The notes: generated by a model not told the origin, from the sequence alone. A stretch of 47,543 nucleotides of DNA from Erysipelotrichaceae bacterium (GCA_016280635.1 JAEEHC010000036.1:1-47543); one strand, 5' to 3'; counted from the first letter of the stretch, positions 7,442 to 15,473 are shown. A program made the numbers and translations.

Positions 7442-9037
7442 ATGAAGACACTGTTTACAAACGCAACCATTTACGACGGCAGCGGCAGCGCTCCCTTTGT
7501 CGGTGATGTGCTAATCGAGGATGACCGCATCGCTGAAGTCGCTGAGAAAATCGATACCAAGGCTGATGAAGTCATCGACCTGACCGGAAAGCAACTGTGT
7601 CCGGGCATCATTGACGCCCACTCGCACAATGACTTCTTTTATGACCGCAAGGATGCCGAGAAGTTCTACCGGCCCTTCATTGAACAGGGCGTTACCACCC
7701 AGATTACCGGTAACTGCTCCTTCTCACCCTTCGGCATGAGCAAGGACACCCCCTATAGGGATAAGATCGGCGGCGGTCTGTTTGACTGCCTCAATCCCGG
7801 TTCCTTTGCTGACTTCAAGAAACGGGCTCAGGGTAATCTGTATGTCAATATCGCCCCGCTGATCGGCAACGGCTCCATCCGGGCCGGCATGACCGGTTAT
7901 GACACCACTCCGTTCACCGCTGAACAGATTGAAGAATTGAAGGAACATGTCCGGGAAGCCATGGAAGGCGGTGCCTTCGGCGGCTCCTTCGGCTTCATGT
8001 ATGAACCCAACCGTTACAGCAAGCCCGATGAGCTGATCGCCTTTGCCAAAGAGGTAGCTAAGTACGACGGCATCGTCACCATTCACCCCCGGGCCTGCTC
8101 CATCGTTTCCGCCGACTATCCGCTGTTGACCAGGAAGTCCCATCTGGAGATGGGGTTGGATGAGGCCATTGACTTGATGAAGCAGTCCGGCTGCCGGCTG
8201 GAGTACAGCCATCTGATCTTCACCGGCCAGCGCAGCTGGAAACTGCTGGATAAGATGCTTAACACCTTCCACAAGACCAAAGACGAAGGCTATCCGATCG
8301 CTTTTGACAACTACGTCTTCCACTATGGCGCTTCCGTCATCACCGTAGTCTTCCCGGAATGGTACGCTGCTTTATCCAAAGAAGAAGCCACCAAGCCGAT
8401 CAACCGCTTCAAACTGTCCCTGACCATCCTGATGTACCGTAAGGTCTTGGGCATTGATTGGGATGACATGGTGGTAGCCTACATTTCCGATGAACATCCG
8501 GAATATGAAGGCAAGACCGTCGACCAGCTGGCTAAGGAAGCGGGCGTCAAGCCGATTGACATGTATCTGAAGCTGGTCGAACTGTCCAACCGCGCCGGCA
8601 GCATCTACCTGGGCAAGTACTATAACGATGAGATCGTCAAGAGATTAATGGAAGATGACCTGTCGGTCTTCATGACTGACGCCTGGGTTGAGGAAAAAGG
8701 CCTGCAGAACATCGCGGCCTTCCAGACTTTCCCGCAGTTCTTCTTACTGGCCAAGCGCTACAACATGCCCATTGAGCGGATCGTCCGCAAGATGACCGGT
8801 GCTACCGCTGACCGCTACCAGATTCCGGAAAGAGGCTACATCCGCCCCGGCTACAAGGCTGACATCACCGTCATCGACCTCGATCACATCAAGGTTGATG
8901 AAAAGGTACCGGACAGAAAACCGGAAGGCATTGAGTATGTCTACATCAATGGCCAGCCGGTTATGGTCAAAGGTCAGTACCAGAGCAGTAAAGCCGGCGA
9001 AGTGCTTCTTAAGCCCAGAACTGACGAAAACAGGTAA
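7442..9037 (+). CDS. N-acyl-D-amino-acid deacylase family amidohydrolase
   Basis: 531 residues. The amidohydrolase core has the metal motif DAHSHND (His60, His62) after LCPGIID, a TQITGNCSFSPFG segment, the SHL histidine in EYSHLIFTGQ, and the C-terminal RGYIRPGYKADITVIDLD beta-sandwich return. These fit the D-aminoacylase/dihydroorotase-like group, which removes acyl groups from N-acyl-D-amino acids or related amides. The ATG at 7436 is too close to AGGAG (7430-7434); the one at 7442 is correctly spaced. A TATAAT at 7410-7415 may be its -10 box. It stands alone between terminators. Confidence 0.88.
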   Translation: MKTLFTNATIYDGSGSAPFVGDVLIEDDRIAEVAEKIDTKADEVIDLTGKQLCPGIIDAHSHNDFFYDRKDAEKFYRPFIEQGVTTQITGNCSFSPFGMSKDTPYRDKIGGGLFDCLNPGSFADFKKRAQGNLYVNIAPLIGNGSIRAGMTGYDTTPFTAEQIEELKEHVREAMEGGAFGGSFGFMYEPNRYSKPDELIAFAKEVAKYDGIVTIHPRACSIVSADYPLLTRKSHLEMGLDEAIDLMKQSGCRLEYSHLIFTGQRSWKLLDKMLNTFHKTKDEGYPIAFDNYVFHYGASVITVVFPEWYAALSKEEATKPINRFKLSLTILMYRKVLGIDWDDMVVAYISDEHPEYEGKTVDQLAKEAGVKPIDMYLKLVELSNRAGSIYLGKYYNDEIVKRLMEDDLSVFMTDAWVEEKGLQNIAAFQTFPQFFLLAKRYNMPIERIVRKMTGATADRYQIPERGYIRPGYKADITVIDLDHIKVDEKVPDRKPEGIEYVYINGQPVMVKGQYQSSKAGEVLLKPRTDENR

Positions 9038-9048
9038 TCAAATAAAAC

Positions 9049-9083
9049 AAAGCAGCCGTGTTACTGAAGCATGGCTGTTTTCT
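9049..9083 (+). terminator. Probable terminator after the amidohydrolase
   Basis: CAGCCGTG / loop TTACTGAAG / CATGGCTG (one G-U pair), then TTTTCTT. Confidence 0.65.
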
Positions 9084-9110
9084 TCCGGACGTTCAGTAAT
9101 AGCCTGAATC

Positions 9111-9119
9111 TGTTAGAAT
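9111..9119 (+). promoter_or_regulatory. Extended -10 promoter (TGTTAGAAT) for the MATE gene
   Basis: TGn plus TAGAAT, 20 bases before the chosen start; the -35 (GTTCAG at 9091-9096) is weak. Confidence 0.5.
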
Positions 9120-9138
9120 GAATTCAGGAGAAATGAAC

Positions 9139-10455
9139 ATGATGGAGAAGATAAGAAACTCATTGAAACGGATCAACTTCCGCCTCTATGCCGCCCTGCT
9201 GGTGCTGGGGTTATGCCCGGCCATCTATTCAACCGTAAGGGTCTTCTTTCTCGGTCAGCTGCCCGGAGACTGGGCTTACTCGATAGCCGGACAGCTCTCC
9301 TGGGTCAGCCTGCTCTATGAAATCCTGAATGAAGCCATCATTCTGCCGCTTTATCATTTCCTTGGCGAAGTCAGAAAAGACAGACAGGAGTTCACCAACC
9401 GGCTGCGCACCGGATTAATGCTTTGCGCGGGTGTCTTTTCGGTTCTATCCGCCTTCATTATCGCTTTTACCCATCCTCTTCTCAGACTGATGGCCGCTGA
9501 TCCGGCCATCATTGAAGCTTCAGCCTCCTATATCCGCATTGAAAGCATCGCCAGCATCTTTGCGGTCGTAACCGAATTTGCTCTGGTTGCCCTGGTCAGC
9601 GTCAACAGAAGCCGCTACCTTTACGCCTTTACCTTTGCCCGGCTGCTGCTTTCATTAGCGTGCGACAGCTTTCTGGTCTCTTCACTGCCGTTTTCCGCCA
9701 ATCTGGGGGTCAACGGCATCGGCTGGTCCAACATCATTGTCAATGCCGTGCTGCTTTTGGTCTGCCTTCGTCTGCTGTCCAAAGAGGGTTTCAATGTCCT
9801 TAACTCCGGGAAGCCGGATATCAGTTGGACCGAAGAACTGGCAAGAGTTGGCGGCATTTCCGGATTGGAGTCGCTGGTACGCAATCTCGCCTATATGGTC
9901 ATGATCTCCCGGATGGTCAATGTCGTGGGAGAACAGGGAACCTATTGGGTAGCCAACAATTTCATCTGGGGCTGGCTGCTTCTGCCGATCATCCAGCTGG
10001 GTGAGCTCATCAAGCAGGAAGTTGCCGATGACTGGAAAGCTGCCCGGGAAAACGCACCGGGCTACTTCTTCATCACCATCATCATCTGCGCCTTGTGGTA
10101 TCTGAGCATGCCTTTATGGAAGCCGTTCATGGTTAACATCCTCGGTTATGATGATGTTGACACCCTTTACCGGCTGGTACGCCTGCTTACCGGTTTCTAT
10201 GTGCTCTATGCCCTGCAGAATGTCATCGACTCAACCTTTTATGGTCTGGGAAGAACTGATCTAATGCTCTTCGAATCGATAGTGACCAACTTCATCTATT
10301 ATGGAGCGGCCTTTCTACTCTATCTTAACGGTGTCTGGGAGCCAAGTCTGAGGGGCATCGCCCTGCTGTTTGGCTATGGGAATGCCTTTGACAGCGCTGT
10401 TTCCCTGGCCGCATGGTACTACCTGCTGAAAAAGACAGATGATCACCGCTCATAG
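9139..10455 (+). CDS. MATE-family multidrug/solute antiporter
   Basis: 438 residues of mostly hydrophobic sequence, with about twelve predicted helices and two homologous halves joined by a polar loop near residues 210-240, as in MATE exporters. These swap cytoplasmic drugs or metabolites for H+ or Na+. The open frame begins at 9118, but AGGAG at 9126-9130 lies inside it and is correctly spaced only for the ATG at 9139. The gene is monocistronic: its own -10 box lies upstream and a bidirectional terminator downstream. The substrate is unknown. Confidence 0.85.
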   Translation: MMEKIRNSLKRINFRLYAALLVLGLCPAIYSTVRVFFLGQLPGDWAYSIAGQLSWVSLLYEILNEAIILPLYHFLGEVRKDRQEFTNRLRTGLMLCAGVFSVLSAFIIAFTHPLLRLMAADPAIIEASASYIRIESIASIFAVVTEFALVALVSVNRSRYLYAFTFARLLLSLACDSFLVSSLPFSANLGVNGIGWSNIIVNAVLLLVCLRLLSKEGFNVLNSGKPDISWTEELARVGGISGLESLVRNLAYMVMISRMVNVVGEQGTYWVANNFIWGWLLLPIIQLGELIKQEVADDWKAARENAPGYFFITIIICALWYLSMPLWKPFMVNILGYDDVDTLYRLVRLLTGFYVLYALQNVIDSTFYGLGRTDLMLFESIVTNFIYYGAAFLLYLNGVWEPSLRGIALLFGYGNAFDSAVSLAAWYYLLKKTDDHRS

Positions 10456-10493
10456 TCAAGAGTTTTCCGGGAAACTAACTTTTTTGCCATAAG

Positions 10494-10537
10494 AAAAGAA
10501 CTCCACAGGGCAATTTATTGTCACAAGGAGTTCTTTT
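10494..10537. terminator. Bidirectional terminator between convergent genes
   Basis: AAAAGAACTCC at 10494-10504 pairs with GGAGTTCTTTT at 10527-10537. The A/T ends give a U tract on either strand, serving the MATE gene (+) and the 124-aa gene (-). Confidence 0.9.
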
Positions 10538-10550
10538 ATCAGTCTGCTGA

Positions 10551-10925
10551 TCAGCCGTAAATGGCATCGCGCAGTGGCCTGTCCCAGTAAATGGCGGTCC
10601 CTTCACCCAGTTGGGGCAGCAGTTCGTCGAGCTGCTTTTGCATGGTGGCCAGGATCTCCGCTTCCTTCTTTTTTGACCTTCTCTTTAATCCGGTCACTAC
10701 GGCCTTGCCTACCATGGCGTCACCGCCATCCAGGAAGTCTTCTTCATCCTCAAAGCGGAAAAAGGAGGCGGTTATCCAGTATTCACTGACTCCATTAATA
10801 TCCTTGTAAAGGGTGAGCTTTACATTGGCCGCTCTTCTCTGCACGCCGTTATAAACGGCGTTGGCATTAAAATACTGCCGATATGCATCCAGGGCATCTA
10901 CCCAGTCTCTCTGCTGATTATCCAT
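10551..10925 (-). CDS. Hypothetical protein, 124 aa
   Basis: Small soluble protein. It is acidic and aromatic near the N-terminus (DWVDALDAYRQYFNAN), has a predicted beta region in the middle and a basic patch KRRSKKK near residue 80. I do not recognise the family. GGAGG precedes the ATG at 10925. An extended -10 (TGCTATCAT on the minus strand, hexamer at 10948-10953) lies upstream. The LytTR-type direct repeats at 10972-11007 are just beyond it, so this gene may share regulation with the divergent LytTR gene. Confidence 0.8.
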   Translation of the reverse strand: MDNQQRDWVDALDAYRQYFNANAVYNGVQRRAANVKLTLYKDINGVSEYWITASFFRFEDEEDFLDGGDAMVGKAVVTGLKRRSKKKEAEILATMQKQLDELLPQLGEGTAIYWDRPLRDAIYG

Positions 10926-10971
10926 ATTTGTTCCTCCGATTATCCTTATGATAGCACATTTTCTCTGTTGA

Positions 10972-11007
10972 AGTGTAAGTCAGGCATGCGGCAGTGCAAG
11001 TCAGGCA
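10972..11007 (+). promoter_or_regulatory. Pair of LytTR-type direct repeats
   Basis: AGTGTAAGTCAGGCA at 10972-10986 and AGTGCAAGTCAGGCA at 10993-11007 differ at one base and start 21 bp apart, two helical turns. The cores TAAGTCAGG and CAAGTCAGG match the published LytTR consensus [TA][AC][CA]GTTN[AG][TG] at 8 and 7 of 9 positions, with the expected 12-bp gap. They lie between a LytTR gene and a divergent gene, just upstream of a weak -35. Confidence 0.8.
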
Positions 11008-11013
11008 GAAACG

Positions 11014-11044
11014 CTGGAAATTCGCTGATGACTTTGTATAGAAT
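11014..11044 (+). promoter_or_regulatory. Activator-dependent-looking promoter of the LytTR operon
   Basis: -10 TATAGA (11037-11042; TAGAAT at 11039-11044 is an alternative) has only CTGGAA as -35 at 11014-11019. The poor -35 begins seven bases after the second LytTR repeat, the usual arrangement for an activator. Confidence 0.6.
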
Positions 11045-11064
11045 GAAGATGCGAGGTGAGAAAG

Positions 11065-11520
11065 ATGAAAGTCCGTCTGGATGTCAGCGAAAACTGTTAC
11101 GAAGAAATCCGCCAGAAACTTCAGCAGGCCGGCTTTGAAGTCACGGAGAATGACGACGAACAGTTCATACTGCACGAAAAGGACCTGTATGCTTCCCATC
11201 TGGCGCTGAAGAACGAAAAGGGAGAACGCCTGCATCTGCCGATTGAGGATGTGATCTTCATGGAATCCTATGGCCATACCATTGAAGTAGTCACTCTGAA
11301 AGGCCGCTATCAGTCTTCCGAATCGCTGCGCCGGATGAGCGAGATACTTGATCCTGCCATCTTTCTGCGCATCTCCAACTCCACCATCATCAACCGCCGG
11401 CAGCTGAAGGAGATCATTCCCGGATTCTCCATGAAATTCAGACTCAGGATGGCGGACGGCTCTCAGGTAGAAGTGACCCGCTCCTACTACAATGCCTTCC
11501 GGGAATTCTTCAAGATATAG
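11065..11520 (+). CDS. Stand-alone LytTR DNA-binding regulator
   Basis: 151 residues. Residues 1-50 form a short alpha/beta N-terminal segment that lacks the phospho-acceptor aspartate pattern of a response-regulator receiver. Residues 53-151 are a LytTR domain: LPIEDVIFMESYGHTIEVVT, RISNSTIINRRQLKEI, and a final MADGSQVEVTRSYYNAFREFF. A GTG at 11056 is in frame, but GAGGTGA at 11053-11059 places initiation at 11065. The next gene, 12 bases away, is a membrane protein, an arrangement like LytTR regulatory systems in which the membrane partner restrains the regulator. Autoregulation through the repeats at 10972-11007 is likely. Confidence 0.9.
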   Translation: MKVRLDVSENCYEEIRQKLQQAGFEVTENDDEQFILHEKDLYASHLALKNEKGERLHLPIEDVIFMESYGHTIEVVTLKGRYQSSESLRRMSEILDPAIFLRISNSTIINRRQLKEIIPGFSMKFRLRMADGSQVEVTRSYYNAFREFFKI

Positions 11521-11532
11521 GAGGAAAGAAAC

Positions 11533-12465
11533 ATGCGAACTGTTTTTTCAGCAATATTACCCATCATCCTGATCGTTACCGGGGTGATCATCTACTTCTT
11601 TTACTACAAGAGGAGCATCAATGCCAAGCTTCAGGGCGAAAGCGGATCGTCTGATCACCGCATCGTCAGCCCCTGGGCACTGGCCATCGTTCTCTTAGCT
11701 GGCTTCACCATCATCAATACGACCCGCAACCGGGCCGACCTGGAAGCCATGCGTCAGCAGCTCACCAGTCTCAACTACAACATCAGCCAGATGCAGCAGC
11801 AGCTCAGTGAACTGGGCGAAGCGGACCGTTACCGTTACGATCTGAACATCAATGTTGATAAGATCTACCTTCAGGAAGACAGCTATTATGCGGACATCAT
11901 CATTGATGTTTATCCAGAGATCTCACGCTCCGATGACCGGATCACCCTTTATCTGGACGATCAGGTGGTTGAAATGAAAAGAGAAACTAATCGCTTTACT
12001 GCCATCATTACCAAGCCGACGCTGCACGACTACGCCGAATGCTCGCTGCTGATCGAATCGGATGGCCGGCAATACCATGAACCCCTCTACCTGGAGAGGG
12101 AGAAACTCTACAGTGATCTGTTCCCCTTCGCAAACTGCAGCGGCAGCTGCCAGTTCAGCAAACACAAGATGTCGCTTGACCTGCATCTCTGGTTTGCGGA
12201 AGGAACCGGAGCCGGTAACATGCAAGGCGCGGCGATCGTCATCAGAGACGGCGAACAGATCATTGATGAGATCATGATCAGAAACACCCAGGAAGACTAC
12301 GATCTCCGGAAGACCTATACTATCTCCGACGAAAAAAACGTTTCGGTCACCTTCCTTACCAGCGATAAGGACAACAACCTCTGCTTCGTTTATTACCTGA
12401 CCAACAGGGACATTCGGCCTCATCATGCCGTTGACAGCAAAGGTCGGCTGATTGTTGACTTCTAA
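11533..12465 (+). CDS. Two-helix membrane protein with coiled coil and extracytoplasmic domain
   Basis: 310 residues. Helix 1 is at about 5-25 and helix 2 at about 44-62, separated by a short basic/polar loop. A coiled-coil-like stretch follows at about 66-96 (DLEAMRQQLTSLNYNISQMQ), then a beta-rich domain to the end containing the pair in FANCSGSCQF. If both short flanks are on opposite sides, the large domain lies outside. I do not recognise the family. Its position directly behind the LytTR gene, with its own AGGAGG, suggests it senses an envelope signal and controls that regulator; this is inference. A terminator follows. Confidence 0.8.
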   Translation: MRTVFSAILPIILIVTGVIIYFFYYKRSINAKLQGESGSSDHRIVSPWALAIVLLAGFTIINTTRNRADLEAMRQQLTSLNYNISQMQQQLSELGEADRYRYDLNINVDKIYLQEDSYYADIIIDVYPEISRSDDRITLYLDDQVVEMKRETNRFTAIITKPTLHDYAECSLLIESDGRQYHEPLYLEREKLYSDLFPFANCSGSCQFSKHKMSLDLHLWFAEGTGAGNMQGAAIVIRDGEQIIDEIMIRNTQEDYDLRKTYTISDEKNVSVTFLTSDKDNNLCFVYYLTNRDIRPHHAVDSKGRLIVDF

Positions 12466-12488
12466 ACATCAGCCCATAAGGAAATCAG

Positions 12489-12513
12489 GCAGCGCTCAGG
12501 CGCTGTCTTTTCT
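12489..12513 (+). terminator. Terminator of the LytTR operon
   Basis: CAGCGC / TCAG / GCGCTG stem-loop at 12490-12505 followed by TCTTTTCT. Confidence 0.8.
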
Positions 12514-12533
12514 CTGGTGCCCAGTCAGGCAAT

Positions 12534-12562
12534 TTGCCATATCCGCTTTTCGTGGGTACAAT
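12534..12562 (+). promoter_or_regulatory. Sigma-A type promoter of pepC-pepT
   Basis: TTGCCA at 12534-12539 and TACAAT at 12557-12562, exactly 17 bp apart. A single LytTR-like half-site (CCAGTCAGG, 12521-12529) lies directly upstream. Confidence 0.7.
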
Positions 12563-12603
12563 GAAGAAAAGCTGAAGCATCAGTTTGGAAAGAAGGAATC
12601 AGA

Positions 12604-13914
12604 ATGAAGGGTATCACGGAAAGACAGCTGGAAAGCTTCCGCCGGCAAACCGAAAGCGATGAGAATGTCAGAACGCTTCAGGCAGCCATGGCCAGAAGTG
12701 AATACGGCGATCTGGCTTATCTGCCTCAGCAGGCCGCAAAGCTCAACGGCGGCTTTGAAATCGAGATCAAGACTAACGGCATCACCGCCCAGCAGAAGAG
12801 CGGCCGCTGCTGGCTGTTCTCCCTGCTCAACGACCTGCGGGAAAAGGCGGCCCGGAAAATGAATGTGGAAAAACTGGAGCTTTCCGGCAACTATCTGGCC
12901 TTCTATGACAAACTGGAAAAGTGCAACAACTTTCTGGAAATGGTCATTGCCAACATCGATAAGCCGCTGGATGACCGGATGATGGAATACATTCTGGACG
13001 GCATCGGCGACGGCGGTTATTTCTCGATGGCCCGCGATCTGATCAAGAAGTACGGCGTGGTGCCGGCCGAGGTAATGCCGGACAACTACCAGTCCTCCCA
13101 TACCGAAAAGTTCCGCCGGCTGCAGAACTCACTGCTGCGTAAGGATGCCGCGCTTTTACGAAAGGCCCATGCCAATGGTCAAAACCTGCCGGAACTCAAG
13201 GAAAAGCTGCTGGCAGAAATCTACAAGGCTCAGTGCATCGCCTTTGGAACCCCGGTCGAGTCCTTCGACTTTGCCTGGCGTGACCGCGATAACGAATACC
13301 ACTGCGACTACGACATTACCCCAAAGCAGTTCTATGACAAATACATCGGAGAGGATCTCGATGAATACATCACCATTACCAACCACCCCACCGAAAAGAC
13401 CAGACTTAACGCTCTCTATAAATTCCACTACATGGGCTGCATGGCTGAAAGCGACTGTGTGTGTCTGAACCTGAGCATGGATGAACTGCAACAGCTGATC
13501 ATCGCCCAGCTGAAGGACGGCCAGCCGGTCTGGTTCGGCTGTGATTCCGGCGCCTTCGGCGACCGTAAGGAAGGCATCTGGGACCCCGACAGTTTTGCCT
13601 ATCAGGGCTTGATGGGCGGCTGTGACTTCACCATGGAAAAGGGCGAAAGGCTGATGTATCGCGACAGCTACGCCAGCCATGCCATGATCCTGACCGGCGT
13701 CAGTTTTGACGCTGACGGCAACCCCGAGCGCTGGAAGATTGAAAACAGCTGGGGCAAGGAGGCGGGAAAGGATGGCTATTTCGTCTGCTCGCAGAAATAT
13801 TTCCGCGAATATGTCTACGAAGCCATCATCAACCGCCGGCATCTCAGCCCGGCCCAGCTGGCCCTGCTTGATCAGCAGCCTGTTGAGATCAACCCCTGGG
13901 AGAGTGATGACTGA
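12604..13914 (+). CDS. pepC: Aminopeptidase C (C1B cysteine peptidase, bleomycin hydrolase family)
   Basis: 436 residues, the normal length for PepC. The catalytic cysteine is Cys69 in QQKSGRCWLF; the histidine is in YASHAMILTG near residue 362 and the asparagine in IENSWG near 382. PepC forms a cytoplasmic hexamer that removes N-terminal amino acids from imported peptides. It is followed by pepT with a one-base overlap (TGATG), forming a dedicated peptide-degradation operon. The promoter at 12534-12562 lies just upstream. Confidence 0.97.
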   Translation: MKGITERQLESFRRQTESDENVRTLQAAMARSEYGDLAYLPQQAAKLNGGFEIEIKTNGITAQQKSGRCWLFSLLNDLREKAARKMNVEKLELSGNYLAFYDKLEKCNNFLEMVIANIDKPLDDRMMEYILDGIGDGGYFSMARDLIKKYGVVPAEVMPDNYQSSHTEKFRRLQNSLLRKDAALLRKAHANGQNLPELKEKLLAEIYKAQCIAFGTPVESFDFAWRDRDNEYHCDYDITPKQFYDKYIGEDLDEYITITNHPTEKTRLNALYKFHYMGCMAESDCVCLNLSMDELQQLIIAQLKDGQPVWFGCDSGAFGDRKEGIWDPDSFAYQGLMGGCDFTMEKGERLMYRDSYASHAMILTGVSFDADGNPERWKIENSWGKEAGKDGYFVCSQKYFREYVYEAIINRRHLSPAQLALLDQQPVEINPWESDD

Positions 13915-15176
13915 TGAGCATCGACATTAACCGCTTCTTTCAGCCGGTCAGTGAAAGACTGATGCGCTATGCCCGCATCAACACCCAATCCCAGAACTTC
14001 ACCGGCCGCTGGCCGACTACTGAACGGCAGCGCGATCTGGCCAAAGTCCTTTATGAGGAACTGCAGCAGCTTGGGGTCGATGAAACTCACTACGATGAGC
14101 AGCATTGCGTCGTCTACGGCCGGCTGCGTTCCAACCTCGTTCACCCCTGCCGTCCGCTGGGTTTGATCGCCCATCTGGACACCGCGCCGGACGCCAGTGG
14201 GGAAAACTGCCGGCCCTGGCTGTTAAGAAACTATGACGGTGGCGACATCACCCTCAATGCAGAACTGGGCATCGTGATGAAGGCAGCCGATTATCCCAAC
14301 CTGAAAAATTATCTGGGTCAGGATCTGATCCTGACTGACGGCACGACCCTTTTAGGCGGAGACGACAAGGCCTCAATCGCCGCCATCATGACCCTTCTGG
14401 AATACTACCGGGACAACCCGGATCAGCCCCATGGCGACATCTGCGTGGCCTTCACCCCTGACGAGGAAGTCGGCGGTCTGGCTCAGGATCTGGATTTTAC
14501 CCGCTTTGGCTCTGACACCGCCTACACGCTGGATGGCGACCATCTGGGCCACTACATGGACCAGACCTTCAACGCCTCAATGGCAATCATCGACATCAAA
14601 GGCGTCAGCGTTCATACCGGCACCGCCAAGGGCATCATGGTCAATGCCGTGGACATCGCCTCCCAGTTTCTGAGCATGCTGCCGGAAAGGGAAAGACCGC
14701 AGTATACCTCCGGCACCGAAGGTTTCTATCACATCGTCAGCTGCCAGGCCAGCTGCGAGCAGGCCCGCATCGTGCTGATCATCCGCGACTTTGATAAGGA
14801 CAACTTTCTTAAGCGCGAAGCATATGTCCGCAGCTGCGCCGAAAAGCTGGCTCAGCAATATGGTCAGCAGTTCATCAGCTGTCAGATAACCGAGCAGTAT
14901 GCCAACCTGAAGGAGGTCATCGATACCGTACCCTTCATGATCGAACATCTCAAGAAAGCCATCAGCGACTGCGGCATCACTCCGGTATGCGAGCCCTTCC
15001 GGGGCGGTACCGACGGTTCCTCGCTGAGCTACCGCGGCCTGCCCTGCCCCAACCTGTCCGCCGGCTATGAAAATGCCCATGGGCGCTTTGAGTACGTTCC
15101 GGTCCAGTCGATGATGAAAAATGTCGAGATCCTGATCCGGCTGGCTGAAATCTACAGTCAGGACAGCGGCATCTGA
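13914..15176 (+). CDS. pepT: Peptidase T (M20B tripeptide aminopeptidase)
   Basis: 420 residues. Metal and catalytic motifs of the M20B family are all visible: AHLDTAPDASG (His87, Asp89), LLGGDDKASIA (bridging Asp), FTPDEEVGG (catalytic and metal Glu), LDGDHLG, and the C-terminal NLSAGYENAHGRFEYVP histidine. It is a cytoplasmic dizinc enzyme that cuts the N-terminal residue from tripeptides, completing peptide breakdown begun by PepC. It is translationally coupled to pepC. I see no U-tracted terminator after it, only a weak hairpin (AATCCC...GGGATT) at about 15209-15231. Confidence 0.97.
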   Translation: MSIDINRFFQPVSERLMRYARINTQSQNFTGRWPTTERQRDLAKVLYEELQQLGVDETHYDEQHCVVYGRLRSNLVHPCRPLGLIAHLDTAPDASGENCRPWLLRNYDGGDITLNAELGIVMKAADYPNLKNYLGQDLILTDGTTLLGGDDKASIAAIMTLLEYYRDNPDQPHGDICVAFTPDEEVGGLAQDLDFTRFGSDTAYTLDGDHLGHYMDQTFNASMAIIDIKGVSVHTGTAKGIMVNAVDIASQFLSMLPERERPQYTSGTEGFYHIVSCQASCEQARIVLIIRDFDKDNFLKREAYVRSCAEKLAQQYGQQFISCQITEQYANLKEVIDTVPFMIEHLKKAISDCGITPVCEPFRGGTDGSSLSYRGLPCPNLSAGYENAHGRFEYVPVQSMMKNVEILIRLAEIYSQDSGI

Positions 15177-15251
15177 ACTGACACAATCTGACGATCTGTT
15201 CAGATAATCCCATCCTTGCCAAAGGGATTTGCGAAAAAGCGATCACCTTTG

Positions 15252-15280
15252 TTGACAGCCGTTTCTCATCGGATTATGAT
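15252..15280 (+). promoter_or_regulatory. Sigma-A promoter of the cysK leader
   Basis: TTGACA at 15252-15257 and TATGAT at 15275-15280 with a 17-bp spacer. Initiation near 15287 would place the leader peptide's ribosome site almost at the 5' end. Confidence 0.8.
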
Positions 15281-15304
15281 GAAAACAACAGGAAGAAAAA
15301 GAAC

Positions 15305-15364
15305 ATGAAGAACATTATTACTCATTTCGCCTCATCAATGACCTGTTGCTGTTCTGACCGGTAG
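15305..15364 (+). CDS. Cysteine leader peptide, 19 aa
   Basis: MKNIITHFASSMTCCCSDR with stop TAG. Three consecutive cysteine codons (TGT TGC TGT, 15344-15352) lie six codons before the stop. AGGAAG at 15290-15295 is the ribosome site and a near-consensus promoter lies just upstream. The stop codon is four bases before the first arm of a set of mutually exclusive hairpins that ends in a U-tracted terminator, and the next full gene is cysteine synthase. The peptide is read as the cysteine sensor of a ribosome-mediated attenuator. It is too short for ordinary gene callers. Confidence 0.8.
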   Translation: MKNIITHFASSMTCCCSDR

Positions 15365-15450
15365 AGCCAGACAGTTTTTTGCCGTATTCCTACAAACCTG
15401 TCTGACTGCCCGGTCATTTAACCTAACGGCAAACCGACAGGTTTTCTTAT
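15356..15450 (+). promoter_or_regulatory. Transcription attenuator of cysK
   Basis: Arm A, CAGACAG (15368-15374), pairs with arm B, CTGTCTG (15398-15404), and GACCGG (15356-15361) pairs with CCGGTC (15410-15415) outside it: the antiterminator. Alternatively AAACCTGTC (15394-15402) pairs with GACAGGTTT (15436-15444), with inner pairs TGCC/GGCA and GGT/ACC, followed by TTTTCTTAT: the terminator. The two share arm B. A ribosome stalled at the Cys codons leaves A free (read-through); one at the stop codon covers A (termination). Confidence 0.78.
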
Positions 15451-15473
15451 AGAACAAAGGAGGTGAAAACCCT

